Source of the DNA: Schistocephalus solidus
Taxonomy: Eukaryota; Platyhelminthes; Cestoda; Diphyllobothriidea; Diphyllobothriidae
Length of the DNA stretch: 64,000 bases
Assembly: GCA_017591395.1 (NCBI GenBank)
Contig: WEDG01002121.1
Span: 62,001 to 126,000 of the forward strand
Direction: 5' to 3'
This document shows positions 38,901 to 51,899 of this stretch, one piece after another; position 1 is the stretch's first letter, and every line of letters starts with the position of its first letter. Position numbers and translations under genes: made by a program. Below the pieces are notes generated by a model that had not been told where the DNA came from, made no database searches, and saw only the letters and a list, made by a program, of their open reading frames with translations.

Positions 38901-41900
38901 TTATACGTACGAAATGGGGCTAGGAAGCACTATTTTGAGCACTAATACAATTAACGGGGAATTTCGAAATATGTCAATGCTTAATCGACATGATCAGCGT
39001 CACGCATCCTATGGCATTTATACGTACGAAATGGGGCTAGGAAGCACTATCTTGAGGACTTAAACAATTAACGGGGAATTTCGAAATATATGGCAATGTT
39101 GTAATCGACATGATCAGCTTCACGCACCTATGGCATTTATACGTACGAAAGGGGCTAGGAAGCACTATATTGAGCACTTAAAAAGAATTAACGGGAATTT
39201 CGGAATATGTCAATGCTGTAATCGACATGATCAGCGTCACGCATCCTATGGCATTTATACGTATGAAATGGGGCTAGAAAGCACTATATTGAGCACTAAA
39301 TTAATTGACGGGGAATTTCGAAATATGTCAATGTTGTATATCGACATGACGTCAACGCATCCTATGGCATTTTAAACGTACGAAATGGGGTTAGAAATCA
39401 CAATATTAAGCACTGAAACAATTAACGGAGAATTTCCGAAATATGTCAGTGCTGTAATCACTATGATCAGCGTCACGCATCCTATGGCATTTATACGTAA
39501 GAAATGGGGCTAGAAGCACTATATTGAGCACTAAAATAATTAACTGGGGAATTTCGAAATATGTCAATGGTGTAATCGACATGATCAGCGTCACGCATCC
39601 TTTGGCATTTATACGTACGAAATGGGGCTAGAAATCACAATATGAAGCACTAAAACAATTAACGGGGAATTTCGAAATATGTCAATGGTGTAATCGACAT
39701 AATCAGCGTCACGCATCCTAGCGCATTTATACGTACGAAATGGGGCTAGGAAGCACTATATTAGAGCACTAAAACAATTAACGGGTAATTTCAAAATATG
39801 CCAATGCTGTAATTAACATGATCAGCGTCACGCATCCTATGGCATTTAAACGTACGAAATGGGGCTAGGAAGCACTATATTGAGCACTAAAAACAATTAA
39901 ACGGGTAATTTCGAAATATGGCAATGGTGTAATTGACATGATCAGCGTCACGCATCCTATGGCATTTTATACGTACGAAATGGGGCTAGGAAGCACTATA
40001 TTGAGCACTAAAAACAATTAACGGGGAATTTCGAAATATGGCAATGGTGTAATCGACATGATCAGCGACACGCATCCTTTGGCATTTATACGTACGAAAA
40101 TGGGGCTAGGAAGCACTATATTGAGCACCAAAACAATTAACGGAGAATTTCGAAAATATGTCAGTGCTGTAATCCGATATGATCAGCGTCACGCATCCTA
40201 TGGCATTTATACGTACGAAATGGGGCTAGGAAGCACTATATTGAGCACTAAAACAATTAACGGGGAATTTCAAAATATGGCAATGCTGTAATCGACATGA
40301 TCAGCGTCACGCATCAAATGGCATTTATACGTACGAAATGGGGCTAGGAAGCACTATATTCAGCACTAAAACAATTAACGTAGAATTTCAAAATATGTCA
40401 ATGCTGTAATCGACATGATCAGCGTCACGCATCCTATGGCATTTATACGTACGAAATGGGACTTTGGAAGCACTATATTGAGCACTGAAAAACAATTAAC
40501 GGGGAATTTCGAAATAGGTCAATGGTTGTAATCGACATGATCAGCGTCACGCATCCTCTGGCATTTATGCGTACGAAAATGGGGCTAGGAAGCACTATCT
40601 TGAGCACTTAAAAAATTTAACGGGGTAATTTTCGAAAATATGTCAATGCGTGTAATCGACATGATCAGCGTCACGCATTCTATGGCATTTATACGTACGA
40701 AATGGGGCTAGGAAGCACTATGTTAGCACTAAAACAATTAACGGGAAATTTCGAAATATGTCAATGGTGTAATTGACATGATCAGCGTCACGCATCCTAT
40801 GGCATTTATACGTACGAAATGGGGCTAGGAAGCACTATCTTGAGGACTTAAACAATTAACGGGGAATTTCGAAATATGTCAATGTTGTAATCGACATGAT
40901 CGGCTTCACGCATCCCTATGGGTATTTATACGTACGAAATGGGGCTAGGAAGCACTATATTGAGCGCTTAAAGAATTAACGGGGAATTTCGGAATATGTC
41001 AATGCTGTAATCGACATGATCAGCGTCACGCATCCTATGGCATTTATACGTATGAAATGGGGCTAGAAAGCACTATATTGAGCACTAAATTAATTGACGG
41101 GGAATTTCGAAATATGGCAATGTTGTTATCGACATGATCAACGTCACGCATCCTTTGGCATTTATACGTACGAAATGGGGCTAGGAAGCACAATATTGAG
41201 CACTAAAAACAATTAACGGAGAATTTCGAAATATGTCAATGCTGTAATCGACATGATCAGCGTCACGCATCCTATGGCATTTTATACGTACGAAATGGGG
41301 CTACGAAGGCACTATATTGAGCACTAAAAAAATAGACGGGGAATTTCGAAATATGTCAATGGTGTAATCGACATGATCAGCGTCACGCATCCTATGGCAA
41401 TTATACGTACGAAATGGGGCTAGGAAGCACTATGTTGAGCACTGAAAACAATTTCACGGGGAATTTTTGAAATAGGTCAATGGTGTAATCAACATGATCA
41501 GCGTCACGCATCCTCATGGCATTTATACGTACGCAATGGGGCTAGGAAGCACTATCTTGAGCACTTAAACAATTAACGGTAATTTCGAAATATGTCAATG
41601 CGTTAATCGACATGATCAGCGTCACGCATCCTTTGGCATTTATACGTACGAAATGGGGCTAGAAATCACAATATAAAGCACTAAAACAATTAACGGGGAA
41701 TTTCAAAATATGTCAATGGTGTAATCGACATAATCAGCGTCACGCATCCTAGCGCATTTATACGTACGAAATGGGGCTAGGAAGCACTATATTAGGCACT
41801 AAAACAATTAACGGGTAATTTCAAAATATGCCAATGCTGTAATTAACATGATCAGCGTCACGCATCCTATGGCATTTAAATGTACGAAATGGGGCTAGGA

Positions 41901-44900
41901 AGCACTATATTACGCACTAAAACAATAAACGGGTAATTTCGAAATATGTCAATGGTGTAATTGACATGATCAGCGTCACGCATCCTATGGCATTTATACG
42001 TACGAAATGGGGCTAGGAAGCACTATATTGAGAACAAAAACAATTAACGGGGAATTTCGAAATATGGCAATGGTGTAAATGACATGATCAGCGACACGCA
42101 TCCTTTGGCATTTATACGTACGAAATGGGGCTAGAAATCACAATATTAAGCACTCAAACAATTAACGGAGAATTTCGAAATATGTCAGTGCTGTAATCGA
42201 TATGATCAGCGTCACGCATCCTATGGCATTTATACGTACGAAATGGGGCTAGGAAGCACTATATTGAGCACTAAAACAATTAACGGGGAATTTCAAAATA
42301 TGGCAATGCTGTAATCGACATGATCAGCGTCACGCATCAAATGGCATTTATACGTACGAAATGGGGCTAGGAAGCACTATATTCAGCACTAAAACAATTA
42401 ACGTAGAATTTCAAAATATGTCAATGCTGTAATCGACATGATCAGCGTCACGCATCCTATGGCATTTATACGTACGAAATGGGACTTGGAAGCACTATAT
42501 TGAGCACTTGAACAATTACCAGGGAATTTCGAAATATGTCAATGGTGTAATAGACATGATCAGCGTCACGCATCCTATGGCATTTATACGTACGAAATGG
42601 GGCTAGGAATCACAATATTGAGCACTAAAACCATTAACGGGGAATTTCGAAATATGTCAATGCTGTAATCGACATGATCAGCGTCACGCATCCTATGGCA
42701 TTTATACGTACGAAATGGGGCTAGGAAGCACTATATTGAGCACTTAAAGAATTATCGGGGAATTTCGAAATATGTCAATGGTGTAATCGACATGATCAGC
42801 GTCACGCATCCTATGGCATGTATACGTATGAAATGGGGCTAGAAATCACAATATTAAGCACTAAAACAATTAACGGGGAATTTCTAAATATGGCAATGTT
42901 GTTATCGACATGATCAGCGTCACGCATCCTATGGCATTTATACGTATGAAATGGGGCTAGAAGCACTATATTGAGCACTAAAACAATTAACGGGGAATTT
43001 CGAAATATGTCAATGGTGTAATCGACATGATCAGCGTCACGCATCCTATTGATTTATACGTATGAAATGGGGCTAGGAAGCACTATATTGAGCACTTAAA
43101 CAATTAACGGGGAATTTTCGAAATATGTCAATGGTGTAATCAACATGATCAGCGTCACGCATCCTCTGGCATTTATACGTACGAAATGGGGCTAGGGAAG
43201 CACTATCTTGAGCACTCAAAACAATTAACGGGGTAATTTCGAAATATGTCAATGGTGTAATCGACATGATCAGCGTCACGCATCCTATGGCATTTATACG
43301 TACGAAATGGGGCTAGGAAGCACTATATTGAGCACTCAAAACAATTAACGGGAGAATTTCGAAAATATGTCAATGCTGTAATCGACATGATCAGCGTCAC
43401 GCATCCTATGGCATTTATACGTACGAAATGGGGCTAGGAAGCACTATATTGAGCACTTTAAAACAATTAACAGGGGAATTTCGAAATATGTCAATGGTGT
43501 AATCGACATGATCAGCGTCACGCATCCCTATGGCATTTATACGTACGAAATGGGGCTAGGAAGCACAATATGAGCACTAAAACAATTAACGGGGGAATTT
43601 TCGAAATATGTCAATGCTGTAATCGACATGATCAGCCGTCACGCATCGATGGCGTTTATACGTACGAAATGGGGCTAGGAAGCACTATATTGAGCACTAA
43701 AAACAATTAACGGGGAATTTTCGAAATATGTCAATGCTGTAATCGACATGATCAGCGTCACGCATCCTATGGCATTTATACGTACGAAAATGGGGCTAGG
43801 AAGCACTATATTGAGCACTAAAAACAATTAACGGGGAACTTTTCGAAATATGTCAATGCTGTAATCGACATGATCAGCGTCACGCATCCTATGGCATTTA
43901 TACGTACGAAATGGGGCTAGGAAGCACTATCTTGAGGACTAAAACAATTAACGGGGAATTTCGGAATATGTCAATGCTGTAATCGACATGATCAACGTCA
44001 CGCATCCTTTGGCATTTATACGTACGAAATGGGGCTGGGAAGCACAATATTAGCACTAAAACAATTAACGGAGAATTTCGGAAATATGTCAGTGCTGTAA
44101 TCGACATGATCAGCGTCACGCATCCTATGGCATTTATACGTACGAAATGGGGCTAGGAAGCACTATATTGAGCACTTAAAAGAATTAACGGGGAATTTCG
44201 GAATATGTCAATGCTGTAATCGACATGATCAGCGTCACGCATCCCTATGGCATTTATACGTACCGAAATGGGACCAGGAAGCACTATCTTGAGGACTAAA
44301 AACAATTAACGGGAATTTCGGAATATGTCAATGCTGTAATCGACATGATCAGCGTCACGCATCCTATGGCATTTATACGTACGAAATGGGGCTAGGAAGC
44401 ACTATATTGAGCACTTAAAAGAATTAACGGGGAATTTCCGGAATATGTCAGTGCTGTAATCGACATGATCAACGTCACGCATCCCTTTGGCATTTATACG
44501 TACGAAAATGGGGCTATAGAGATCACAATATTAAGCACTAAAACAATTAACGGAGAATTTCGAAATATGTCAGTGCTGTAATCGACATGATCAGCGTCAC
44601 GCATCCTATGGCATTTATACGTAAGAAATGGGGCTACGAAGGCACTATATTGAGCACTAAAAAAATAATTGGGGAATTTCGAAATATGTCAATGGTGTAA
44701 TCGACATGATCAGCGTCACGCATCCTATGGCAATTTATACGTACGAAATGGGGCTAGGAAGCACTATATTGAGCACTCAAAACAATTTCACGGGAATTTT
44801 GAAATATGTCAATGGTGTAATCAACATGATCAGCGTCACGCATCCTCTGGCATTTATACGTACGAAATGGGGCTAGGAAGCACTATCTTGAGGACTAAAA

Positions 44901-47900
44901 CAATTAACGGGGAATTTCGGAATATGTCAATGCTGTAATCGACATGATCAGCGTCACGCATCCTATGGCATTTATACGTACGAAATGGGGCTAGGAAGCA
45001 CTATATTGAGCACTTAAAGAATTAACGGGGAATTTCGGAATATGTCAATGCTGTAATCGACATGATCAACGTCACGCATCCTTTGGCATTTATACGTACG
45101 AAATGGGGCTATAAATCACAATATTAAGCACTAAAACAATTAACGGAGAATTTCGAAATATGTCAGTGCTGTAATCGACATGATCAGCGTCACGCATCCT
45201 ATGGCATTTATACGTAAGAAATGGGGCTAGAAGGCACTATATTGAGCACTAGTACGGGGAATTTCGAAATATGTCAATGGTGTAATCGACATGATCAGCG
45301 TCACGCATCCTATGGCAATTATACGTATGAAATGGGGCTAGGAAGCACTATGTTGAGCACTAAAACAATTTCCTGGGAATTTTGAAATAGGTCAATGGTG
45401 TAATCAACATGATCAGCGTCACGCATCCTCTGGCATTTATACGTACGAAATGGGGCTAGGAAGCACTATCTTGAGCACTTAAACAATTATTGGGTAATTT
45501 CGAAATATGTCAATGCGTTAATCGACATGATCAGCGTCACGCATCCTTTGGCATTTATACGTACGAAATGGGGCTAGGAAGCACTATCTTGAGCACTTAA
45601 TCAATTAACGGGGAATTTCGAAATATGTCAATAGTGTAATCGACATAATCAGCGTCACGCATCCTAGCGCATTTATACGTACGAAATGGGGCAAGGAAGC
45701 ACTATATTAGGCACTAAAACAATTAACGGGTAATTTCGAAAATATGCCAATGCTGTAATTAACATGATCAGCGTCACGCATCCTATGGCATTTAAATGTA
45801 CGAAATGGGGCTAGGAAGCACTATATTACGCACTAAAAACAATAAATGGGTTATTTCGAAATATGTCAATGCTGTAATCGACATGATCAGCGTCACGCAT
45901 CCTATGGCATTTATACGTAAGGAATGCGGCTAGGAAGCACTTTATTAGGCACTAAAACAATTAACGGGTAATTTCAAAATATGCCAATGCTGTAATTAAC
46001 ATGATCAGCGTCACGCATCCCTATGGCATTTAAATGTACGAAATGCGGCTAGAAATCACTATATTTAGCACTAAAACAATTAACGGGGAATTTCAAAATA
46101 TGTCAATGCTGTAATCGACATGATCAGCGTCACGCATCCTATTGCATTTATACGTAAGAAATAGGGCTAGGGAGCACTATATTGAGCACTAAAACAATTA
46201 ACTGGGAATTTTGAAATCGGTCAATGTTGTAATCAACATGATCAGCATCACGCATCCTCTGGCATTTATGCGTACGAAATGGGGCTAGGAAGCACTATCT
46301 TGAGCACTTAAACAATTTACGGGTAATTTCGAAAAATGTCAATGCGTTAATCGACATGATCAGCGTCACGCATTCTATGGCATTTATACTTACGAAATGG
46401 GGCAAGGAAGCACTATGTTAAGCACTAAAACAATTAACGGGGAATTTCGAAATATGTCAATGGTGTAATTGAGATGATCAGCGTCACGCATCCTATGGCA
46501 TTTATACGTATGATATAGGGCTAGGAAGCACTATATTGAGCACTTAAACAATTAACAGGGAATTTGGAAATATGTAAATGGTGTTATTGACATGATCAGC
46601 GTCACGAATCCTATGGCATTTATACGTACGAAATGGAGCTAGGAAGCACTATATAGAGCACTAAAACAATTAACGGGGAATTTCGAAATATGTCAATGCT
46701 GCAATCGACATGATCAGCGTCACGCATCCTATGGCATTTATACGTACGAAATGGGGCTAGGAAGCACTATATTGAGCGCTTAAAGAATTAACGGGGAATT
46801 TCGGAATATGTCAATGCTGTAATCGACATGATCAGCGTCACGCATCCTATGGCATTTATACGTATGAAATGGGGCTAGAAAGCACTATATTGAGCACTAA
46901 ATTAATTGACGGGGAATTTCGAAATATGGCAATGTTGTTATCGACATGATCAACGTCACGCATCCTTTGGCATTTAAACGTACGAAATGGGGCTATAAAT
47001 CACAATATTAAGCACTAAAACAATTAACGGAGAATTTCGAAATATGTCAGTGCTGTAATCGACATGATCAGCGTCACGCATCCTATGGCATTTTATGCGT
47101 GAAAGGGGCTAGAAGGCACTATATTGAGCACTAAAAAAATAATTGGGGAATTTCGAAATATGTCAATGGTGTAATCGACATGATCAGCGTCACGCATCCT
47201 ATGGCAATTATACGTATGAAATGGGGCTAGGAAGCACTATGTTGAGCACTGAAACAATTTCCTGGGAATTTTGAAATAGGTCAATGGTGTAATCAACATG
47301 ATCAGCGTCACGCATCCTCTGGCATTTATACGTACGAAATGGGGCTAGTAAGCACTATCTTGAGCACTTAAACAATTAACGGGTAATTTCGAAATATGTC
47401 AATGCGTTAATCGACATGATCAGCGTCACGCATCCTTTGGCATTTATACGTACGAAATGGGGCTAGGAAGCACTATCTTAGAGCACTAAATCAATTAACG
47501 GGGAATTTCGAAATATGTCAATGGTGTAATCGACATAATCAGCGTCACGCATCCTAGCGCATTTATACGTACGAAATGGGGCTAGGAAGCACTATATTAG
47601 GCACTAAAACAATTAACGGGTAATTTCAAAATATGCCAATGCTGTAATTAACATGATCAGCGTCACGCATCCTATGGCATTTAAATGTACGAAATGGGGC
47701 TAGGAAGCACTATATTACGCACTAAAACAATAAACGGGTAATTTTCGAAATATGTCAATGCTGTAATCGACATGATCAGCGTCACGCATCCTATGGCATT
47801 TATACGTAAGGAATGCGGCTAGGAAGCACTTTATTAGGCACTAAAACAATTAACGGGTAATTTCAAAATATGCCAATGCTGTAATTAACATGATCAGCGT

Positions 47901-48655
47901 CACGCATCCTATGGCATTTAAATGTACGAAATGCGGCTAGAAATCACTATATTTAGCACTAAAACAATTAACGGGGAATTTCAAAATATGTCAATGCTGT
48001 AATCGTTATGCTCAGCGTCACGCATCCTATTGCATTTATACGTAAGAAAAAGGGCTAGGGAGCACTATATTGAGCACTAAAACAATTAACTGGGAATTTT
48101 GAAATAGGTCAATGTTGTAATCAACATGATCAGCGTCACGCATTCTATGGCATTTATACTTACGAAATGGGGCTAGGAAGCACTATGTTAAGCACTAAAA
48201 CAATTAACGGGGAATTTCGAAATATGTCAATTGTGTAACCGACATGATCAGCATCACGCATCCTATGGCATTTATTCGTACGAAATGGGGCGAGGAAGCA
48301 CTATTTTAGCACTAAAACAATTAACGGGGAAATTTAAAAATATGTCAATGGTTTAATAGACATAATCAGCGTCACGCGTCCTATGGCATTTATACGTACG
48401 AAATGGGGCTAGGAAGCACTATATTGAGCACTAAAACAATTGACGGGGAATTTTGAAATATGTCAATGGTGTAATCAACATGATCAGCGTCACGCATCCT
48501 TTTGCATTAATACGTACGAATTGGGGCTAGGAAGCACTATATTAAGCACTAAAACAATTAACGGGGAATTTCGAAATATGTCATTGCTGTAATCGACATG
48601 ATCGGCGTCACGCATCCTATGGGATTTTTACGTACGAAATGGGGCTAGGAAGCAC
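36000..48655 (+). repeat. Diverged, block-duplicated right part of the satellite array
   Basis: Monomer variants rare in the left part dominate here: GGCAATTATACGTATGAAAT with AATTTCCTGGGAATTTTGAAAT, TAGCGCATTTATACG after CGACATAATCAG, GGCATTTAAATGTACG, and GAAATCACAATATTAAGCAC. They recur in the same order. The TAGCGCAT marker lies at 38067, 39719, 41750, 45665 and 47555, with spacings near multiples of the monomer. This indicates duplication of multi-monomer blocks, for example about 45312-46440 and about 47206-48200. Confidence 0.75.
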
Positions 48656-49600
48656 GCCATTGCTGCAGTGGGGCTTATGAAAATGTCCAGGAAGGGTTAA
48701 TATTAATGTTTTCAAGACCATAAACCAAACTTAAGGCCTAAGCTCAACTACCCTGGAAATTAGAACACCAGCCTTGCCTGCAAATTTCTCATTCCACGTT
48801 TTGCCCAGTTATAACCCTAAGTGCAACGTTATGAAAATAGTGCTATGTAATGCGAATAACGCACCAATCCCTAATATAGTATTTTATACCGAATCCAGAA
48901 AGAACCATCATGCCAATCAGCTTTCAAATTTTGGACAAATAGACAGTATTTCAGACAATTAATATAAAACCCTTGATGCATTACTTGGGTTGTATTTTAA
49001 GTGAAAGATAGACGCGCATAAATCATACAACGGTCAACGTTTAGCATTCCTGACTTTGTCACACCCCGCTCAACGCAAACCTCTCGCCGTAATGCGTAAT
49101 GGTCAACTGCCGAACAAAGTGTTTGCAATCTAGTTCGCACCTTTCTTGGACTGCCCGTGGTTCCACCTAGGAGGACTTTCATGATAGGGGCCTGGTTTAG
49201 TTTTGCAGGGGACGAGTGAAATCCGAACTGAGTTGACGCCATGTAATATGATTGGATGCTGATAGCAATTCCCCTTTTAGTCAGCATCCGTCCACTTTCA
49301 AGATAGCAAAAAGGCTTAATGTGCAGTGTGAAGGGTTTAGTCGAACCAGCCTGCACTCCGTGCATATTTCAGGCTACGAAAATTTTGGTTTTGGCCTATG
49401 CCCGTTTCGGCATCTCTCTTGCACACTTCCACATCGGTTGCATTAGACGCCTACCTGCTAAGAGCAGGGTTGGACCACCTGACGCTGTCCAACTTTGCCT
49501 TCCAAAATTTAAAGGCGAATTCCAAGCTGATATTTAGAAAGAAACAGAATTCGGTTCCCACGGAACAGGTGGACAAAGTTTTCGTGTGGTAAGACATGGA
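48656..49600. other. Right flank of satellite, no recognisable gene
   Basis: Non-repetitive sequence. Overlapping frames up to 122 codons (48997-49365, minus) show no domain I recognise. Confidence 0.5.
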
Positions 49601-49664
49601 ACTACGTACGGTAGATTCCCTATCTCATGAAATGTCAACCGTCATTGTGAAATATGTTTCCGAT
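49601..49664 (+). repeat. Inverted repeat arm, left
   Basis: About 64 bp, including CTCATGAAATGTCAACCGT, that match the complement of 50888-50951 at 56 of 64 positions. The two arms bracket the PLE fragment at 50307-50898. Confidence 0.7.
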
Positions 49665-50306
49665 TCAAACAACTTTCCTAATTGGGCTCGTCGTAGTAAT
49701 TATCGTGCAGCCTAGTTCCAAAGTGTTTCAGTCATCGTAGGATGCTAGCATTGGAAAGAGCTTCCTTCGGACCGCCAGCAAAACTTATACTCTGTAAAAA
49801 ATGGCCACTTGCGTAGTTAGCAATTTTCTTATTGATTTTTGATGTTCTTATTAATTCAATTATATTTTAGAGAAAACACGCACAAAAATATTATTTTGTA
49901 TACTTTTCCGATAGAAAATTACCTCTTCTTTGCATTTTATACTCAAAGAAAGGGTATTTTTCAATTAAGAAAAAGTTTCTTATTGTGATTTTTTTTAAAG
50001 ATATTGAAATGTTCATGCATAATGCATCGTATCCGTCAATTACTTAATGCCTCCTGAAATTTATACAACATGACCCAGATCCGTTACAACATTTTTTGAG
50101 ATATGTTTGACCTCTTCTTTCCTACCGTACAGAAATTTGTGATCCTTGTTTACAAACAATATATGCCGCATGTACTTTGGTTACCCTGAATTTAAGTGTA
50201 ATTGCCGGCTGGGTTTAAAATTACATGAATGGAGGCGAGTGTCCGCATTCCAGGTGTGTGTACAAGTGATGAAGAAGTTTTTTCGTTCACAGGAATCCTG
50301 ACTTTA

Positions 50307-50354
50307 TTTGTCTGAGCTTTCGAAATCTTACTGGAGTCCAGCGTCAGAGACAAA
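50307..50354 (-). ncRNA. PLE-associated hammerhead ribozyme motif (core partly mutated)
   Basis: Minus strand: stem I TTTGTCT (50354-50348), CTGACGC (50347-50341, family CTGANGA with A9 changed to C), one T, stem II GGACTC / GATTTC with loop CAGTAA, GAAA (50321-50318), GCTC, then AGACAAA (50313-50307), which pairs perfectly with the 7-nt stem I strand. Stem III would be only A-U plus G-C with no loop, as expected of PLE hammerheads that work as dimers. It lies about 55 bases downstream of the PLE stop codon and is followed by AATAAAG. The A9 change probably weakens or abolishes cleavage. Confidence 0.65.
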
Positions 50355-50409
50355 ACAGCAACATAAACGAGTGACATTTATAGGGAGATGGGGGGGGGGC
50401 AGTGGCCAA

Positions 50410-50898
50410 TCAGACACCAGTGGCGCCAGTCCAAAAGTGACTACGCAGGGCCCTGTATCCCGGCGCCAGATCGACAAATCGATTGACCGAGTTCTCATCG
50501 GAGGCCCAGGCTTCAATCGATTCTCGCCTTGTCTTGCATCTGGCACGGGCGATGATCTTCGTGGCAGCGAAGTTAAAATCGTGGCCCGTTTCGTAGGTGT
50601 GCGCAGCCACTTGCGATAAACCGTCCCCCCGTCTCACAACAAGCTTATGCTCGTGTATGCGCGATCCAAGCATACGTCCAAGCTGTCCTGTGTAGTTAAA
50701 GGAATAGTTTTTGCATGGGATGCGATACACTACCCCTGACTGCTCATTTGGATTTAATTTGTCCTTGATTCTCACGACCTTACTGCGCATGGTAGCCTTG
50801 GGTGGGTGTGCGATTCCGACACCAAGTCTCGCAACAATGCGCTCGGTCGCTTCTGAGACGTCCTTGATGTATGGCATCGCATGCCATATCGGAAACAC
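50410..50898 (-). pseudogene. Penelope-like retroelement, C-terminal GIY-YIG endonuclease fragment
   Basis: A 162-codon frame on the minus strand, 5'-truncated, with its natural stop at 50410-50412. PLEs encode a reverse transcriptase followed by a GIY-YIG endonuclease that nicks the target. Residues 9-50 match the linker before the endonuclease (MPYIKDVSEATERI...GIAHPPKATMR...KDKL). Residues 54-62 (SGVVYRIPC) are the GIY element, 69-74 (YTGQLG) the YIG element, and 80-84 (RIHEH) includes the catalytic Arg. ESIEAW (126-131) has the expected Glu and SVNR (137-140) the Asn. The second Cys of the usual IPC..C motif is Tyr (residue 65). The frame begins at a GTG with an in-frame stop just upstream, so the start is not biological. 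The reverse transcriptase is missing. A 10-base C run (minus strand) lies at 50390-50399, between the stop and the hammerhead. Confidence 0.85.
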
Positions 50899-50951
50899 AT
50901 TTCAGAATCACGGTTGACATTTCATGAGCTAGGGAAGCTACTATACGTACT
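50888..50951 (-). repeat. Inverted repeat arm, right
   Basis: Complement of 49601-49664, overlapping the first codons of the PLE fragment. In another frame both arms read as HEMSTVI.K.VSD, so the arms may be a duplicated piece of the same older sequence. The similarity stops at 50888, where PLE coding sequence continues. Confidence 0.7.
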
Positions 50952-51899
50952 CTCGTATTACGAGTGCTATCGCAATTAATTCCAGCGCTAATTATTTCTG
51001 TGTAGATCAAAGGGTGCTTTTAAGTTGGAACCGTCTCCTGCTGAATTTATGATATGTTCTCGTGGGCATAGTCTTGCCTCCTAAGCTCACTAATATCTAT
51101 TCTGTCCCGGCCGATGGAGAAGACAGCAGGAAGCCGAGCTCCAGGCCCAAACCTTTTAATATACCAGACTGAGTAAAGTAATGATCCCCTCACTAAATAT
51201 CGCCTCTTACATGCTGCCCGTGGTGGACAGTCTGTTTGCTGCATGAGAGTCACCTCGTGGAAAAATCTCAGATGTTCGGCAGGCCACACGCGTGAGCAAG
51301 GGCATTAAGCTTGCTAAAGGAAACAGCGAACGCTCATTGGCTGGATGATTAAATGCGCGCAATTCACAGCCGGTTTGAGCTGTTGTGGTTTGGTCGCGTC
51401 GTTATTTTGCATTAAATCGTGACCCAACTCCATTCCCGTTCATCCTTACATCATCATCATCACAAAAAGATCCCTTCTTCTAATGATGAAAATCTCGCTA
51501 GGAAATCTCGGTAGTTGCGTTTCCATCGAACGTTTGTGTCTCTAAAGCATCTTTCTCTTGTGATAAATCTGCAGAAGGCAAAGGCGACGAAATACGCAGA
51601 ATATAATGACGTCAGAAAATTACGTGCGCACGGTCACTGTCTATTAAAAGCATAAACTGATCAATTAAAAATCGACCTTGAGGGGTGAAACCTGATAGGT
51701 AAATAAAACATGAACTGTTGGTTTGATATTTGAGTGCGCATGGTGAGGGGGGAGGCGAAGAAAGTTATCTAAGCAGCTGAATTTGTATTACAGTGAAAAA
51801 CCGTCAAGCGTGATTTAACTGTGACACGTGGTGCAGCAGTCAGTCACGCGAGAGGAGTGGTGAAGGGTGACAGAGGGTTACGTGCATTGTCAATCCTCA
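50952..51899. other. No recognisable gene
   Basis: Short frames only (80 codons minus at 51047-51289, unrecognised). Contains an ATCATCATCATCA microsatellite near 51450. Confidence 0.5.

Larger units (their letters stand above)
20338..48655 (+). repeat. Satellite DNA array, about 118-119 bp monomer
   Basis: Uninterrupted head-to-tail array of roughly 240 monomers in one orientation. Reading order inside a unit: ATGATCAGCGTCACGCATCC, TATGGCATTTATACGTACGA, AATGGGGCTAGGAAGCACTA, TATTGAGCACTAAAACAATT, AACGGGGAATTTCGAAATAT, GTCAATGCTGTAATCGAC. The unit contains the short palindromes TGATCA, TACGTA/CGTACG and TTCGAA. Recurrent variants include CTGTAATCGAC versus GTGTAATTGAC, ACGCATCC versus ATGCATCCAA, and TATTGCATTTCTACGTAACAAATAG. 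Frames of 60-105 codons reported inside it (for example 33840-34121 minus, 35435-35752 plus) are read-through of the repeat, not genes. The right edge at 48655 cuts a monomer after AGGAAGCAC. Candidate roles are heterochromatin or centromere. Confidence 0.97.

Noticed and set aside
20338..48655. Many 60-105 codon frames within the satellite
   Set aside because: They repeat the same peptide out of successive monomers, and the monomer length is not kept as a multiple of three. The longest ones occur where extra bases disrupt the repeat.
20338..48655. Possible hammerhead in the satellite monomer (minus strand CTGATCA, ATGTC/GACAT pairing, later CGAAA)
   Set aside because: The core would need CTGATGA. 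CTGATCA breaks G8/A9, the distance to GAAA is too long and no stem I or III could be found.
20338..48655. CRISPR-like array
   Set aside because: The whole unit is conserved with no unique spacers. It is a satellite in eukaryotic DNA.
48997..49365. 122-codon minus-strand frame beside the satellite
   Set aside because: No domain or motif, overlaps frames on the other strand, composition like background.
51665..51720. GAAACCTGATAGG...AAATAAAA near the second PLE remnant as a hammerhead tail
   Set aside because: No CTGATGA box, orientation opposite to the PLE remnant, and no U-H cleavage position after GAAAC.
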